Of a stretch of 41,318 nt of DNA, positions 14,584 to 23,615 are shown in pieces. This DNA comes from Oscillospiraceae bacterium (GTDB lineage Bacteria; Bacillota; Clostridia; Oscillospirales; CAG-272): assembly GCA_015064355.1 (NCBI GenBank), contig SVSJ01000023.1, positions 1-41,318 of the forward strand. Direction: 5' to 3'. How positions within the stretch are numbered: the first letter of the stretch is position 1; each line of letters begins with the position of its first letter. The notes under the pieces were generated by a model, which searched no databases, was not told the DNA's origin, and saw nothing but the letters and a program-made list of their open reading frames with translations. A program made the position numbers and the translations under genes.

Positions 14584-16230
14584 GTGAAAAACAAACTGAT
14601 AATCATACTGGTGGTATTGCTTTGCTTTATTCCCACAGTAATCGCAGTAGTAAGCTTCAACAATACCAAGAACGCACCTGTTGACAGCACAAACGCTGTA
14701 TCCATCACCATAAATGACATCAACAATAAACAGTACACTCTTGAGAAGGAACAGGACGGCGACGAAGCTGACCAGCTCATTTCCTACTTCCTTGGACTTA
14801 CGGAAAAGTCTCAGAAGATCGTTGCTCTTCCCGATTCCATTATGACTCAGAAGTTCTTTAAAGTAACGATCTCCACCCCAGTGAGAGATGAAAGCTACGA
14901 GTTCTACTTCTCAATCGACCCGAACACCAACTATTTCATCTCCCCGAGCGGTCACTACTACAAGATCTCTGAGGCAGATGCTACAGAGTTTATCACATCC
15001 TCTTACGCAGAGTGCCTTTATGATAACTCTACAGTTCCCGAGCTTACTATTTCCGGTATTTCAGCGGTAGCACCCGATGTTGCCACATGGAAGTACAAGA
15101 ACTACACCGGTACATACGTTGAAGCTGACACGACCGGACTTGTATCCTCCAATCAGGAAACATACAACGTTGAGGGCGGACTGGATCTGGAATTTGACAT
15201 CGTTCCCGACCTTTCCTCCGTTAAGGTTGTTGACGAAGACGGCTCCGTGCTCTACGAGGGCTCTATTGATAATCTCTCAATTTTCACAATTACATCTTCA
15301 AAGACTGTTACAGTTACAGTTACCGCAAAGTGGTACGAGGATGCTGCCCGCTCCTTCTGTGGCGAGCTTAACTATTCCTTTATCTCTAACGTTCTCGCTC
15401 CCGCTGAGTTCTTCCTCGGTCTCACATCTGTAGAGTCCGGCAGATTCACCGCTATCACCGCGCTGAACGTAACAGATCCCACAGCTATTGAGTTCTCAAC
15501 CACAATGCCCGGAACCACAGCTCCTACTTTCTACTCTATCGGCAACAACACCGCTGTAGCTCTTCTGCCCGTTCCCATGGACACAGAGACAGGTCACTAC
15601 ACCCTCTCCTTCAAGTACGGCGGAATCACTCAGGATACAATAATCGCTGTAAAGAATGCAGGTGAAAAGGTTTCTTATTACACCGTTCCCGAAGCAACCA
15701 TCGCTACATATCGCTCCAAGGCTGCCCTCGATCAGTTTGAAAAGGCTGCAAAGGATATTATGAGCCACAGCGAGACAACCCGTCACTTCTCCGGCTACTT
15801 CAGCCAGGGAATCGTTGGCGCACAGCTCCAGAGAGGCTTCGGACGTGACATTTACTTAAACGGCAGCAACACCTCCGCTTACCGCAACAACGGTGTTGAC
15901 TATGCTTGCAACGTTGACATTGACGTAACCGCTTGTAACGCAGGCGTGGTATGCTACGCAGGCTCTCTTGATTACACCGGTAACATCGTGGTCATCGACC
16001 ACGGCCTCGGCCTCAAGACTTGGTACTACAACATGGGTTCCGTTTCCGTTTCCGTTGGTGACACAGTTGCTCGCGGAGACAAGATCGGCGTAACCGGTCG
16101 CACAGGCTTCACCGGTTCAAACGGTGTTCACATCGCAATGTCCGTAGGTAACCAGTTCGTATGTCCTTACGACACATGGCAGGACAGCGAGATCGCCGGC
16201 AAGGTAGTTATCGCCAAGGTTGACGAGTAA
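14584..16230 (+). CDS. membrane-anchored M23/LytM-like protein with degenerate zinc site
   Basis: Predicted 548-residue protein. Residues 5-25 form one hydrophobic segment, so it is probably anchored with the rest outside. Residues 40-400 are beta-rich extracellular sequence. The C-terminal domain (about 430-535) keeps the LytM/M23 outline: GVDYA, NAGVVCYAG, GNIVVIDHGLGLKTWYYNM, VGDTVARGDKIGVTG. The metal site looks lost: the first His is Asn435, Asp439 remains, the catalytic His after the 'TxY' strand is Asn483, and HxH is H516-I-A518. It is therefore likely non-catalytic, like regulatory LytM factors (EnvC, NlpD) that bind or activate cell-wall hydrolases. GTG start with GAGAGG eight bases upstream. 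Monocistronic. No amidase partner is nearby. Confidence 0.82.
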   Translation: MKNKLIIILVVLLCFIPTVIAVVSFNNTKNAPVDSTNAVSITINDINNKQYTLEKEQDGDEADQLISYFLGLTEKSQKIVALPDSIMTQKFFKVTISTPVRDESYEFYFSIDPNTNYFISPSGHYYKISEADATEFITSSYAECLYDNSTVPELTISGISAVAPDVATWKYKNYTGTYVEADTTGLVSSNQETYNVEGGLDLEFDIVPDLSSVKVVDEDGSVLYEGSIDNLSIFTITSSKTVTVTVTAKWYEDAARSFCGELNYSFISNVLAPAEFFLGLTSVESGRFTAITALNVTDPTAIEFSTTMPGTTAPTFYSIGNNTAVALLPVPMDTETGHYTLSFKYGGITQDTIIAVKNAGEKVSYYTVPEATIATYRSKAALDQFEKAAKDIMSHSETTRHFSGYFSQGIVGAQLQRGFGRDIYLNGSNTSAYRNNGVDYACNVDIDVTACNAGVVCYAGSLDYTGNIVVIDHGLGLKTWYYNMGSVSVSVGDTVARGDKIGVTGRTGFTGSNGVHIAMSVGNQFVCPYDTWQDSEIAGKVVIAKVDE

Positions 16231-16279
16231 GAAAAGTCGATTTGAGCCAATCAAATCAAACTAATCATAATAATATAGA

Positions 16280-16330
16280 AAGCACTTATGATAACGGCGT
16301 AAACCATTTATAATAAGTGCTATTCTTTTT
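16280..16330 (+). terminator. terminator-like hairpin after the M23-like gene
   Basis: AGCACTTAT (16280-16288) pairs with ATAAGTGCT (16313-16321), followed by ATTCTTTTT. The loop is long (24 bases) and partly pairs internally. Confidence 0.65.
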
Positions 16331-16375
16331 CTCAGAACTACGCGGTGAATGTCCAAGGACTCTTGTGTCGAATTT

Positions 16376-16393
16376 GCACTACGCGTGAGTCGC
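16376..16393 (+). repeat. short dispersed motif GCACTACGCGTGAG
   Basis: GCACTACGCGTGAGTCGC. Relatives are at about 29151, 29475, 29727 and 29773 in the 29 kb non-coding region, so the 16331-16465 gap upstream of addB probably contains a decayed piece of the same repeat family. Confidence 0.55.
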
Positions 16394-16465
16394 ACAGGAC
16401 ATACAAATCTAAAAACTTCCGTAACGTTTTCCTCGCGTGCGGTTGTCAATAATCGGAGTCTGACT

Positions 16466-19400
16466 ATGATCAACTTTATAATCGGTCGCGCAGGCAGCGG
16501 TAAAAGCCACACCGTTGAAGCAATGATCTCAAATGAAATAAAGAATTCAGACAGGCAGATCGTCTTTCTTGTACCGGAGCAGCAAACCGTGGTCTGGGAA
16601 ACAAGAATGGCAAAAATACTCCCTGTCTCAGCTAACCTGCGCCTTGAAATAACAAACTTCACCCGTCTGTCCAACTCCGTGTTCCGTGAGTATGGCGGCC
16701 TTACCGACACCCTTATCGACGAGGGAAGCCGTGTGCTGCTTGTTTGGCGGGCTATGATCTCTGTTATGGAGCATTTGACTGTGTATAACAGCGGTCACGA
16801 GGACAGAAACATCCCTCATCTCACAAATGCAATCGACGAACTGAAAGCCAGCGGTATTACTCCCGCAGAAGCGGAGGCTGCTCTTGGTAAACTGCGCGCA
16901 CAAAGGGGTAACGGCAGCAGCCAGACCGGGGACTTGGTCTCCCGACTTTCCGACGCAATTATGGTGTACTCCGCCTACGAGTCAATTCTCCACGAGGAGC
17001 ATATTGACAAAGGAGATCTTCTCCAGAATCTCGCAAGGGTTCTCGAAGAAAGCGGATACTTCAAAAACAAATCCGTTTATATAGACTCATTTTTCTCCCT
17101 CACCGCAGCAGAGGAGCGAATTCTCGCCCGGATCATCAGTCAGGCTGAAAATGTCACTGTAACATTCTCCTGCCCAACCGAGTACAAGGCAGGATTTGAG
17201 GAAGTGCAGTTTTCGGAGATCCGCCAGTTTATGAAAAATACAGCAGGGGCTGCCGCAAAAGCCGGTGTGGAGATAAACAAGATCCTCCTTCCACACAACC
17301 GTCGCCACGCAGATTCAGCGGAGCTATCCCTGATCGAAAAAGAGCTGTTCAACTACGCTGAAGGAAATAGTGATGCAGACGCACCCGACCTCATATCCGC
17401 AGAAGACGTAAAAATCATAAAGTGTGCTGACAAGTTCGACGAAGCAGAGGCGGCCGCGGCAATTATCGAAAAACTCCACCGCCAAGGATACCGAAATTCC
17501 GATATTGCTGTGGTAACGGGAGATATTTCCTCAAGGGAAGGAATAATCGACACAGTCCTTCGCCGCCACGGTATAAGCTGTTTTATGTCCGAGCCCGAGA
17601 GCGTCAGCACCTCCCCCGCAGTTAAGCTTGTCCTTGCGGCGCTGGGAGTAGCTATCGGAGGCTGGCAGAGAAAAAATATAATCCATCTTCTGAAAACCGG
17701 TATGACCCCGGCAGGCAAGGGCATGGATCCCGAAACAGATACTGCCGAATTGTTCGAGGGCGACTTCTTCGAGACCTACACCGGCACTTGGAACATCCAC
17801 GGCAAGCGTATGTACACAGGCGACGACTGGTGCATGAATCCCGACGGATATTCAGCGGAAATCACAGACAGCGGAAAAGTAGTCCTGCGCTTGGCAAATC
17901 AGGCAAAAAATAAAATAATTCCGCCACTTCAGCGTTTCCTCAGCGTGTTCGACAATGGCGCGGCCCCCGTGCGGGAAATTTGCGAGAGTATCGTTTACTT
18001 TGCGGAAGAATACGGTGTTTGTGACTCACTTGAGCAGATGGCAGAGGAATACAGGGGTATCGGTATGCCCGCAGACGCGGAAAAAACCGAGGCAAGCTGG
18101 GACTGTGTGTGCGAGATCCTTGACAAAATGGTCGCGATGCTTGGTGATACCAATCTTGACGCCGCACGTTTTTCCGGACTTTTTGCCCGCGTTGCCGCAT
18201 CAATGGACGTTGGCACGATCCCCACGGGAATTGACGAGGTAGTTCTGGGCAGCGCAGAATCTGTTCGCTTTGACACAGTAAAATGCGTAATCATTCTGGG
18301 TTCAGTCAGCGGTGAATTCCCCCGTGCTGTACGTGACGGAGGCGAATTCTTCAATGACCGTGACAAGACCGAGCTTGAATCCGTTGGTATCGAGCTTACC
18401 TCCCCCGACGGTGAAATGAAGACCGCCCGTGAGTATTTTATGTATTATCGCGCCGCTGTTTCCCCTGCAGAAAAGCTGTACGTTCTTGCACCTGTGGGAG
18501 ACGGAAGCGAGCTGTCCGAGGGCGCGATCCGTATAAGAAAGATCCTTGAATCAATGGGACGTGAATCTGTCACATCCTTTGCATCAATGCCCCTGTCTGA
18601 AGTGGTATTTTGCAAAGCAGGTGCGGAATATCAGCTTTCCCGCCGACGCGACCCTGAAGAAGTCGCAATAATCCGCGCGCTCCTTGACGAAGGACAGGGA
18701 GAATACAAGGTTCCTCTGACTGCGAGATTTGACACTATCAGATCCACCATAGCAGACGCGGATAACATTAACCTTTCCCAGTCAAAAATCGACAGCTTTA
18801 TCCATTGTCCATTTAATTACAGCTGCAAATATATAATGAAGATAGCTCCCGAGCCCAAGGCAGAGATAGGCTCCCTTGATGTGGGTACGTTCATTCACCA
18901 CGTTATCGAGAAGTTCTTTGTTGAGGTGCCGGGGGAGCGGATCCGTTCCGGAGATATTTCAGCCGAGGAGCTTTACGAGATATCCGACAGAATAATCGCG
19001 GATTATCTCTCCACCCTGTCCATATTCCCCAATGGAGGGGCTGACGGCAGAATTGACTATTTGTTCATAAGACTGAAGAGATACGTTCCCCTGTTCCTTG
19101 AAGCAATACTCCGTGAGCTTGCGCAGAGTGAATTTTTCCCTGTGGCACACGAGCTTCCCATTGGACCGGAGCCCGGGGACGTGCCCCCTATAACCTTTGT
19201 CACAGACGACGGAACACAGGTAACCCTGAAGGGTATCGCTGACCGGGTTGACCTGTGTGAAAAGGATGGGGTGACTTACGTGCGCGTAGTAGACTACAAG
19301 ACAGGCAAAAAGGTCTTCTCCTTGGACAACGTTTCCCGTGGCATCGACATTCAGCTGCTCCTATACCTTTTCACCTTGTGGAAATTCGGCGTACCGGAGC

Positions 19401-19828
19401 TTGGTATCCATGATGCGTTGCCTGCGGGAGCAGTGTACCTGAACGTGCGGCCAAACGCAAATCCCGTTACGTCACTTCTTTCAGCAGAAGAGGCGGCAGA
19501 ATTCACAATAGATAACGTAGAGCGAAGCGGAATCTTCCTTGCCGACGAAGACGTGCTCACGGCAATGGACAAGGAACTTTGCGGCAAGTACGTCAGCGTT
19601 ACAAAATCAGGCACAGGGCTCAAAGCCACCGCAGGCACCACCATTATGACACTTGACGAGCTTGGCGGTCTTTACAGCCGGCTTGAAGAGATCATCAAGA
19701 GGGTCGCTACGGATATGAAGGCAGGTCACTGTGAAGCCGCACCTCTTGGCACAGGTGACGACAGCCCTTGCAAATATTGCGACAACAAATTCATCTGCAG
19801 AGTGATAGCAGGCAGGAGGGATGACTGA
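16466..19828 (+). CDS. addB: ATP-dependent helicase/nuclease subunit AddB
   Basis: Predicted 1120-residue subunit of the AddAB helicase-nuclease that resects double-strand breaks and loads RecA at Chi-like sites. GRAGSGKS at residues 7-14 is the Walker A motif; the helicase-like core follows, with degenerate motifs as expected for the Chi-scanning subunit. The C-terminal RecB-type nuclease has VVDYKTGKK. Four cysteines that hold the 4Fe-4S cluster are in place: C781, C1102, C1105 and C1111 (C-x2-C-x5-C), closely matching the spacing known for Bacillus AddB. ATG at 16466 has GGAG eight bases upstream; an upstream in-frame extension would run through repeat-like DNA and lacks homology. It is the first gene of an addB-addA operon and abuts addA. 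Confidence 0.95.
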   Translation: MINFIIGRAGSGKSHTVEAMISNEIKNSDRQIVFLVPEQQTVVWETRMAKILPVSANLRLEITNFTRLSNSVFREYGGLTDTLIDEGSRVLLVWRAMISVMEHLTVYNSGHEDRNIPHLTNAIDELKASGITPAEAEAALGKLRAQRGNGSSQTGDLVSRLSDAIMVYSAYESILHEEHIDKGDLLQNLARVLEESGYFKNKSVYIDSFFSLTAAEERILARIISQAENVTVTFSCPTEYKAGFEEVQFSEIRQFMKNTAGAAAKAGVEINKILLPHNRRHADSAELSLIEKELFNYAEGNSDADAPDLISAEDVKIIKCADKFDEAEAAAAIIEKLHRQGYRNSDIAVVTGDISSREGIIDTVLRRHGISCFMSEPESVSTSPAVKLVLAALGVAIGGWQRKNIIHLLKTGMTPAGKGMDPETDTAELFEGDFFETYTGTWNIHGKRMYTGDDWCMNPDGYSAEITDSGKVVLRLANQAKNKIIPPLQRFLSVFDNGAAPVREICESIVYFAEEYGVCDSLEQMAEEYRGIGMPADAEKTEASWDCVCEILDKMVAMLGDTNLDAARFSGLFARVAASMDVGTIPTGIDEVVLGSAESVRFDTVKCVIILGSVSGEFPRAVRDGGEFFNDRDKTELESVGIELTSPDGEMKTAREYFMYYRAAVSPAEKLYVLAPVGDGSELSEGAIRIRKILESMGRESVTSFASMPLSEVVFCKAGAEYQLSRRRDPEEVAIIRALLDEGQGEYKVPLTARFDTIRSTIADADNINLSQSKIDSFIHCPFNYSCKYIMKIAPEPKAEIGSLDVGTFIHHVIEKFFVEVPGERIRSGDISAEELYEISDRIIADYLSTLSIFPNGGADGRIDYLFIRLKRYVPLFLEAILRELAQSEFFPVAHELPIGPEPGDVPPITFVTDDGTQVTLKGIADRVDLCEKDGVTYVRVVDYKTGKKVFSLDNVSRGIDIQLLLYLFTLWKFGVPELGIHDALPAGAVYLNVRPNANPVTSLLSAEEAAEFTIDNVERSGIFLADEDVLTAMDKELCGKYVSVTKSGTGLKATAGTTIMTLDELGGLYSRLEEIIKRVATDMKAGHCEAAPLGTGDDSPCKYCDNKFICRVIAGRRDD

Positions 19829-19829
19829 T

Positions 19830-22800
19830 ATGGCAAAAATCAAATACACCCCTGCCCAGAAAACCGCTGTTTACTGGAAGGGTGGCAACCTCCTCCTTTC
19901 AGCCGCCGCGGGAAGCGGTAAAACTGCTGCCCTCACAGGGCGTATAGCGGAGCTTGTCAAGGAAGGCCACGATCTCCATTCCATGCTTATTGTGACCTAT
20001 ACCAAAGCCGCTGCCGCGGAAATGCGCGGAAGGATCTCCGCCGCTCTTGAAAAATCACTTACAGAGCAGGCTGATAATCCCCAGGTGCTCTCGCGGATCA
20101 GCCGTGCCATCACCAAGGTTCCTTCAGCGGAGATCTCCACTATCCACTCATTCTTGTATCGCACGCTCAAGCCCTACTTCCCCGTTTTGGGATTCCCCCA
20201 GGACTCGCGAATTGCAGACGAGAAGGTAGTTCTCACTCTGAAAAACGAAATAATCAGAAACATAGTCGACGACAGCTTCGCCGCAGGTGGAGACCGCAGC
20301 CGCAATCTCACCGATCTCGCCGATATTATCGGGCAGGTGAGAGATACGGAATCTGTAGACAGGGAGCTTTTGTGGATCGCCAACCGCCTTACATCTGTGG
20401 GCCAGGATCACACTGCCCTTTTGCATTACGCAGAGGAGCTTGAGAAGATCGCAGAAAGCGGGGAGGTCACTGACAATATCTATGGCAAGATCATAGACGA
20501 GCATCTCGACGCCTTTTACTTCCATTACAGAAAGATATTCCTCACTTTGGCAGACGAGCTGGAAGCACTCCCCGAAGTCCGTGCCAAGTACGGCGACTGC
20601 GTTGGCTCTATTCTCGAGTGGCTCGGCGAAGGCTACGGTATCTTCGAGAATAAGCCTTGGGATTTCGATCTTTTGTCGGCTCATTTTGCTAATGTCAAAG
20701 GAAAGATCACCGCTCTGAACAAACTGTCCCCCAAGCATGCCTGCGACACCTCTGCCGCAATCAAGATATTCAAAGACGAGCTTATCAAGGACACCGAAAG
20801 GATCAGCAAAAATTTCTTCAGCTGCAGCGCCTGTGATATTCCCGTGGTTGCCGCAAGAACCGCACGGGTAATGCGTATGTGCGCTTTGGTTATCGGGGAA
20901 TATTTCGATGCCTTAAGTCAGCGCAAAAAGGAAATGTCCATAGTTGACTACAATGACCTTGAAGCCCTTGGCCTCCGACTCCTTGTAGACGAAAACGGAG
21001 AGCCCACTCCTACGGCACTTGAGGTGGGATCCAAATACAAATTCCTGTTTATCGACGAGTACCAGGACACAAACTCCGTTCAAGACAGCATTTTCCGTGC
21101 AATATCCACGGGAGCAAGACGGTTTATGGTTGGCGACATCAAGCAGTCGATTTACCGTTTTCGCGGTGCCTCGCCGGAGGTATTCTCCCATTACAGGCAG
21201 ATCTGGGAGACCACCGACCCCATAGAGGATATTGAATCCGCCGCCTGGGAAGAGGATTTCGATCCGGCAGAAGGAAGAGCTCTGTTTATGAGCGAAAACT
21301 TCCGCTGCGATCGCCCTGTGACACAGCTTGTGAATTTAGTGTCCGGGTATATGCTAAAGCACGGCGGTATTCCCTACGAAGACAGAGACGCCCTGGTCTA
21401 CGCAAAGAACGACGGCGAGACCGTTCCCACATCCCCTGCCGCAGAGGTGTGCCTCATAAGCAGCAAGGGAACAAGAGCAGCAAACAAATCAGACGACACA
21501 CCCGCCGATACCGAAGCGGAATATGTAGCAGACAGAATAGCCGGAATGATCGGTAAGTACTCCCACGACGGTCAGCGGATCATAAAGCCCGGGGATATCG
21601 CCATCCTCCTCCGCAGTCCAAAAGCTGACGGCGAAAAATTCAGAGATGCCCTCTCCCGCCGTGGTATCACCTCCGCCCTGAAGGTCGAGCACCCTCTCTC
21701 ATCGTTCCCATCAATTATGCTCCTTTGGTGCGTGTTGAATTTCATTGACAATCCACTCCGTGACATTTACGTTACAGGAGCCCTGCGCTCACCAATCTTC
21801 GGCTTTACCATGAGTGAGCTGTTGAAGATCAAAGAAGAGAGCGACTCTCCTTTGTATCTGGCAATACTTGACAAGGCCGCAATGGGCTACAGGAAATGCG
21901 CCGACACTGTGGCGTGGCTTGAAAAGCAGAAGGCTGTATCACGGGGAATGAGAATTGACAAATTCCTCGAATACCTCATCGACGAGATCGGACTATACTC
22001 AATCGACGGCATTCGCGAAAACGGTGCTGAACGTGACGCAATAAACCGATTCTGCAACCTTGCGGCAGATTTCAGAGCCGGAAGCGTTGGGATAAACAGA
22101 AGCTCGGACATTTCAGCTTTCCTTGATTATGCCGCAGGTATTATCGACTCCGACGACAGCGATAAGAAGGGCGGTGGCGGGGATCAGTCTGTGTCCATTA
22201 TGAGTATCCACGCTTCAAAAGGTCTTGAGTTCCCTGTGTGCTTTGTTTCCTGCTGTTCAAAAATACGGAACAACAAGGACGAAACCCGCTCCATAATCTA
22301 CCACGGAGACATGGGCTTTGGAATGCACCTGCCCGACGACAGCAAGCTTGTAAGATGCGACACACATATCCGCAGAATCATCGGCGAGAGAATACGTCAG
22401 GACTCGGTTTATGAAGAAATGCGTATGCTTTACGTTGCCCTGACCAGAGCCCGAGAGCATCTGATCGTCACAGCGAAAATGTCAGATCCCGACAAGAAGC
22501 TTCTTGCAGCATCAATCCAGGCTGAATTCTCCGACAAGCACCGTGTGACCGGCATCTCTTCCTACATTGATTGGATACTTGAAGCAGCCGGCGGAAGAGA
22601 GCGTAATTGGCTCAAAATAAACGTTATGGACTCACCGGACGGCACTTCAGATGGTATCGAGCCTGCGGAAACTCCAGTAGAAAGCCGGGCAGATGACATC
22701 GAGGCCATAGCAGAAGAATATCGCCGCCGCTTCACCTTTGAGTACCGGTATGATTATCTGCGCGGTATCCCGTCAAAGCTTACAGTTTCCAAACTGAATC

Positions 22801-23474
22801 CCCAGATCCTCGATGATTCCGAGGAAGGTGAATTCTTCTACTTCGGAATAAAAGCCAACGAAGAGAGTGAAAAGCCCCGGCGGAGACCCGGGTTTATGTC
22901 AGACGGGGGCAACACTCACACCGCTGCAGACCGCGGAACTGCAACTCACGTGTTTATGCAGTTTGCGGATTTTGCCGCTTTGCGAAATTTCGGTGTCAAA
23001 TATGAGCTTGACCGACTGGTGAGAGAGAGATTCATCACACCGGGCAGCGCAGAGCTTATTAACCTTCGCCAGCTTGAACGATTTGCAGAAAGCGGGCTCC
23101 TTGACAAAATGCTCCGCGCCCCGCTGCTCAAGAGAGAGTTCAGATTCAACGTGCTCCTTGATGCGTCAAGATTCACAAGAGATCCGGAAATGAAGAAAAA
23201 GCTCGCGGACGGACAGATCAAAGTAACCGTTCAGGGTGTGGTGGACTGTGTGTTCCGTGATCCTGACACAGGAAAACTGGTACTGGTTGACTACAAGACA
23301 GACTCCATCACCGACGAAGAGTGGAAGGATCTATCCCGTGCTGAAGAAAAGCTCCGTCGCCGTCACCGTGATCAGCTCACCTATTACAGGGAGATCTGCT
23401 CGGAAATGTTCGGCGAAGAGATCGAGGATGCCCTTGTGTACTCAACAGTCCTCGGCAGAACGGTAAAGGTATAG
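19830..23474 (+). CDS. addA: ATP-dependent helicase/nuclease subunit AddA
   Basis: Predicted 1214-residue UvrD/Rep-type 3'-5' helicase and nuclease. Motif I is AAAGSGKT (25-32); motif II FIDEYQDTN; motif III GDIKQSIYRFRGA; motif V SIHASKGLEFPVCFV; motif VI LYVALTRAREHL. The C-terminal nuclease domain has D1139 (VVDCVF) and D1154-Y-K1156 (DYKTD), the metal and catalytic residues. With AddB it processes broken DNA ends for RecA-dependent repair. ATG at 19830 is chosen because GGAGGG (19815-19820) is nine bases upstream; the ATG at 19821 touches that site and would overlap addB by eight bases. Only one base separates the addB stop from this start, so translation is probably coupled. Confidence 0.96.
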   Translation: MAKIKYTPAQKTAVYWKGGNLLLSAAAGSGKTAALTGRIAELVKEGHDLHSMLIVTYTKAAAAEMRGRISAALEKSLTEQADNPQVLSRISRAITKVPSAEISTIHSFLYRTLKPYFPVLGFPQDSRIADEKVVLTLKNEIIRNIVDDSFAAGGDRSRNLTDLADIIGQVRDTESVDRELLWIANRLTSVGQDHTALLHYAEELEKIAESGEVTDNIYGKIIDEHLDAFYFHYRKIFLTLADELEALPEVRAKYGDCVGSILEWLGEGYGIFENKPWDFDLLSAHFANVKGKITALNKLSPKHACDTSAAIKIFKDELIKDTERISKNFFSCSACDIPVVAARTARVMRMCALVIGEYFDALSQRKKEMSIVDYNDLEALGLRLLVDENGEPTPTALEVGSKYKFLFIDEYQDTNSVQDSIFRAISTGARRFMVGDIKQSIYRFRGASPEVFSHYRQIWETTDPIEDIESAAWEEDFDPAEGRALFMSENFRCDRPVTQLVNLVSGYMLKHGGIPYEDRDALVYAKNDGETVPTSPAAEVCLISSKGTRAANKSDDTPADTEAEYVADRIAGMIGKYSHDGQRIIKPGDIAILLRSPKADGEKFRDALSRRGITSALKVEHPLSSFPSIMLLWCVLNFIDNPLRDIYVTGALRSPIFGFTMSELLKIKEESDSPLYLAILDKAAMGYRKCADTVAWLEKQKAVSRGMRIDKFLEYLIDEIGLYSIDGIRENGAERDAINRFCNLAADFRAGSVGINRSSDISAFLDYAAGIIDSDDSDKKGGGGDQSVSIMSIHASKGLEFPVCFVSCCSKIRNNKDETRSIIYHGDMGFGMHLPDDSKLVRCDTHIRRIIGERIRQDSVYEEMRMLYVALTRAREHLIVTAKMSDPDKKLLAASIQAEFSDKHRVTGISSYIDWILEAAGGRERNWLKINVMDSPDGTSDGIEPAETPVESRADDIEAIAEEYRRRFTFEYRYDYLRGIPSKLTVSKLNPQILDDSEEGEFFYFGIKANEESEKPRRRPGFMSDGGNTHTAADRGTATHVFMQFADFAALRNFGVKYELDRLVRERFITPGSAELINLRQLERFAESGLLDKMLRAPLLKREFRFNVLLDASRFTRDPEMKKKLADGQIKVTVQGVVDCVFRDPDTGKLVLVDYKTDSITDEEWKDLSRAEEKLRRRHRDQLTYYREICSEMFGEEIEDALVYSTVLGRTVKV

Positions 23475-23480
23475 ATATAA

Positions 23481-23516
23481 ATCCCATGAGCCCCCAAAAA
23501 GGCTTGTGGGATTTTG
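23481..23516 (+). terminator. terminator after addBA
   Basis: ATCCCATGAGCC pairs with GGCTTGTGGGAT (one internal mismatch region), then TTTTGTGTTT. Confidence 0.75.
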
Positions 23517-23615
23517 TGTTTACCCTTTGTTTGCCAAAAGGCAAAAAATTGTTATTGTATATTATTTGTCCGTATGTTATACTATATAATAGGATGAAAT
23601 ATTATAGGTGGTACT

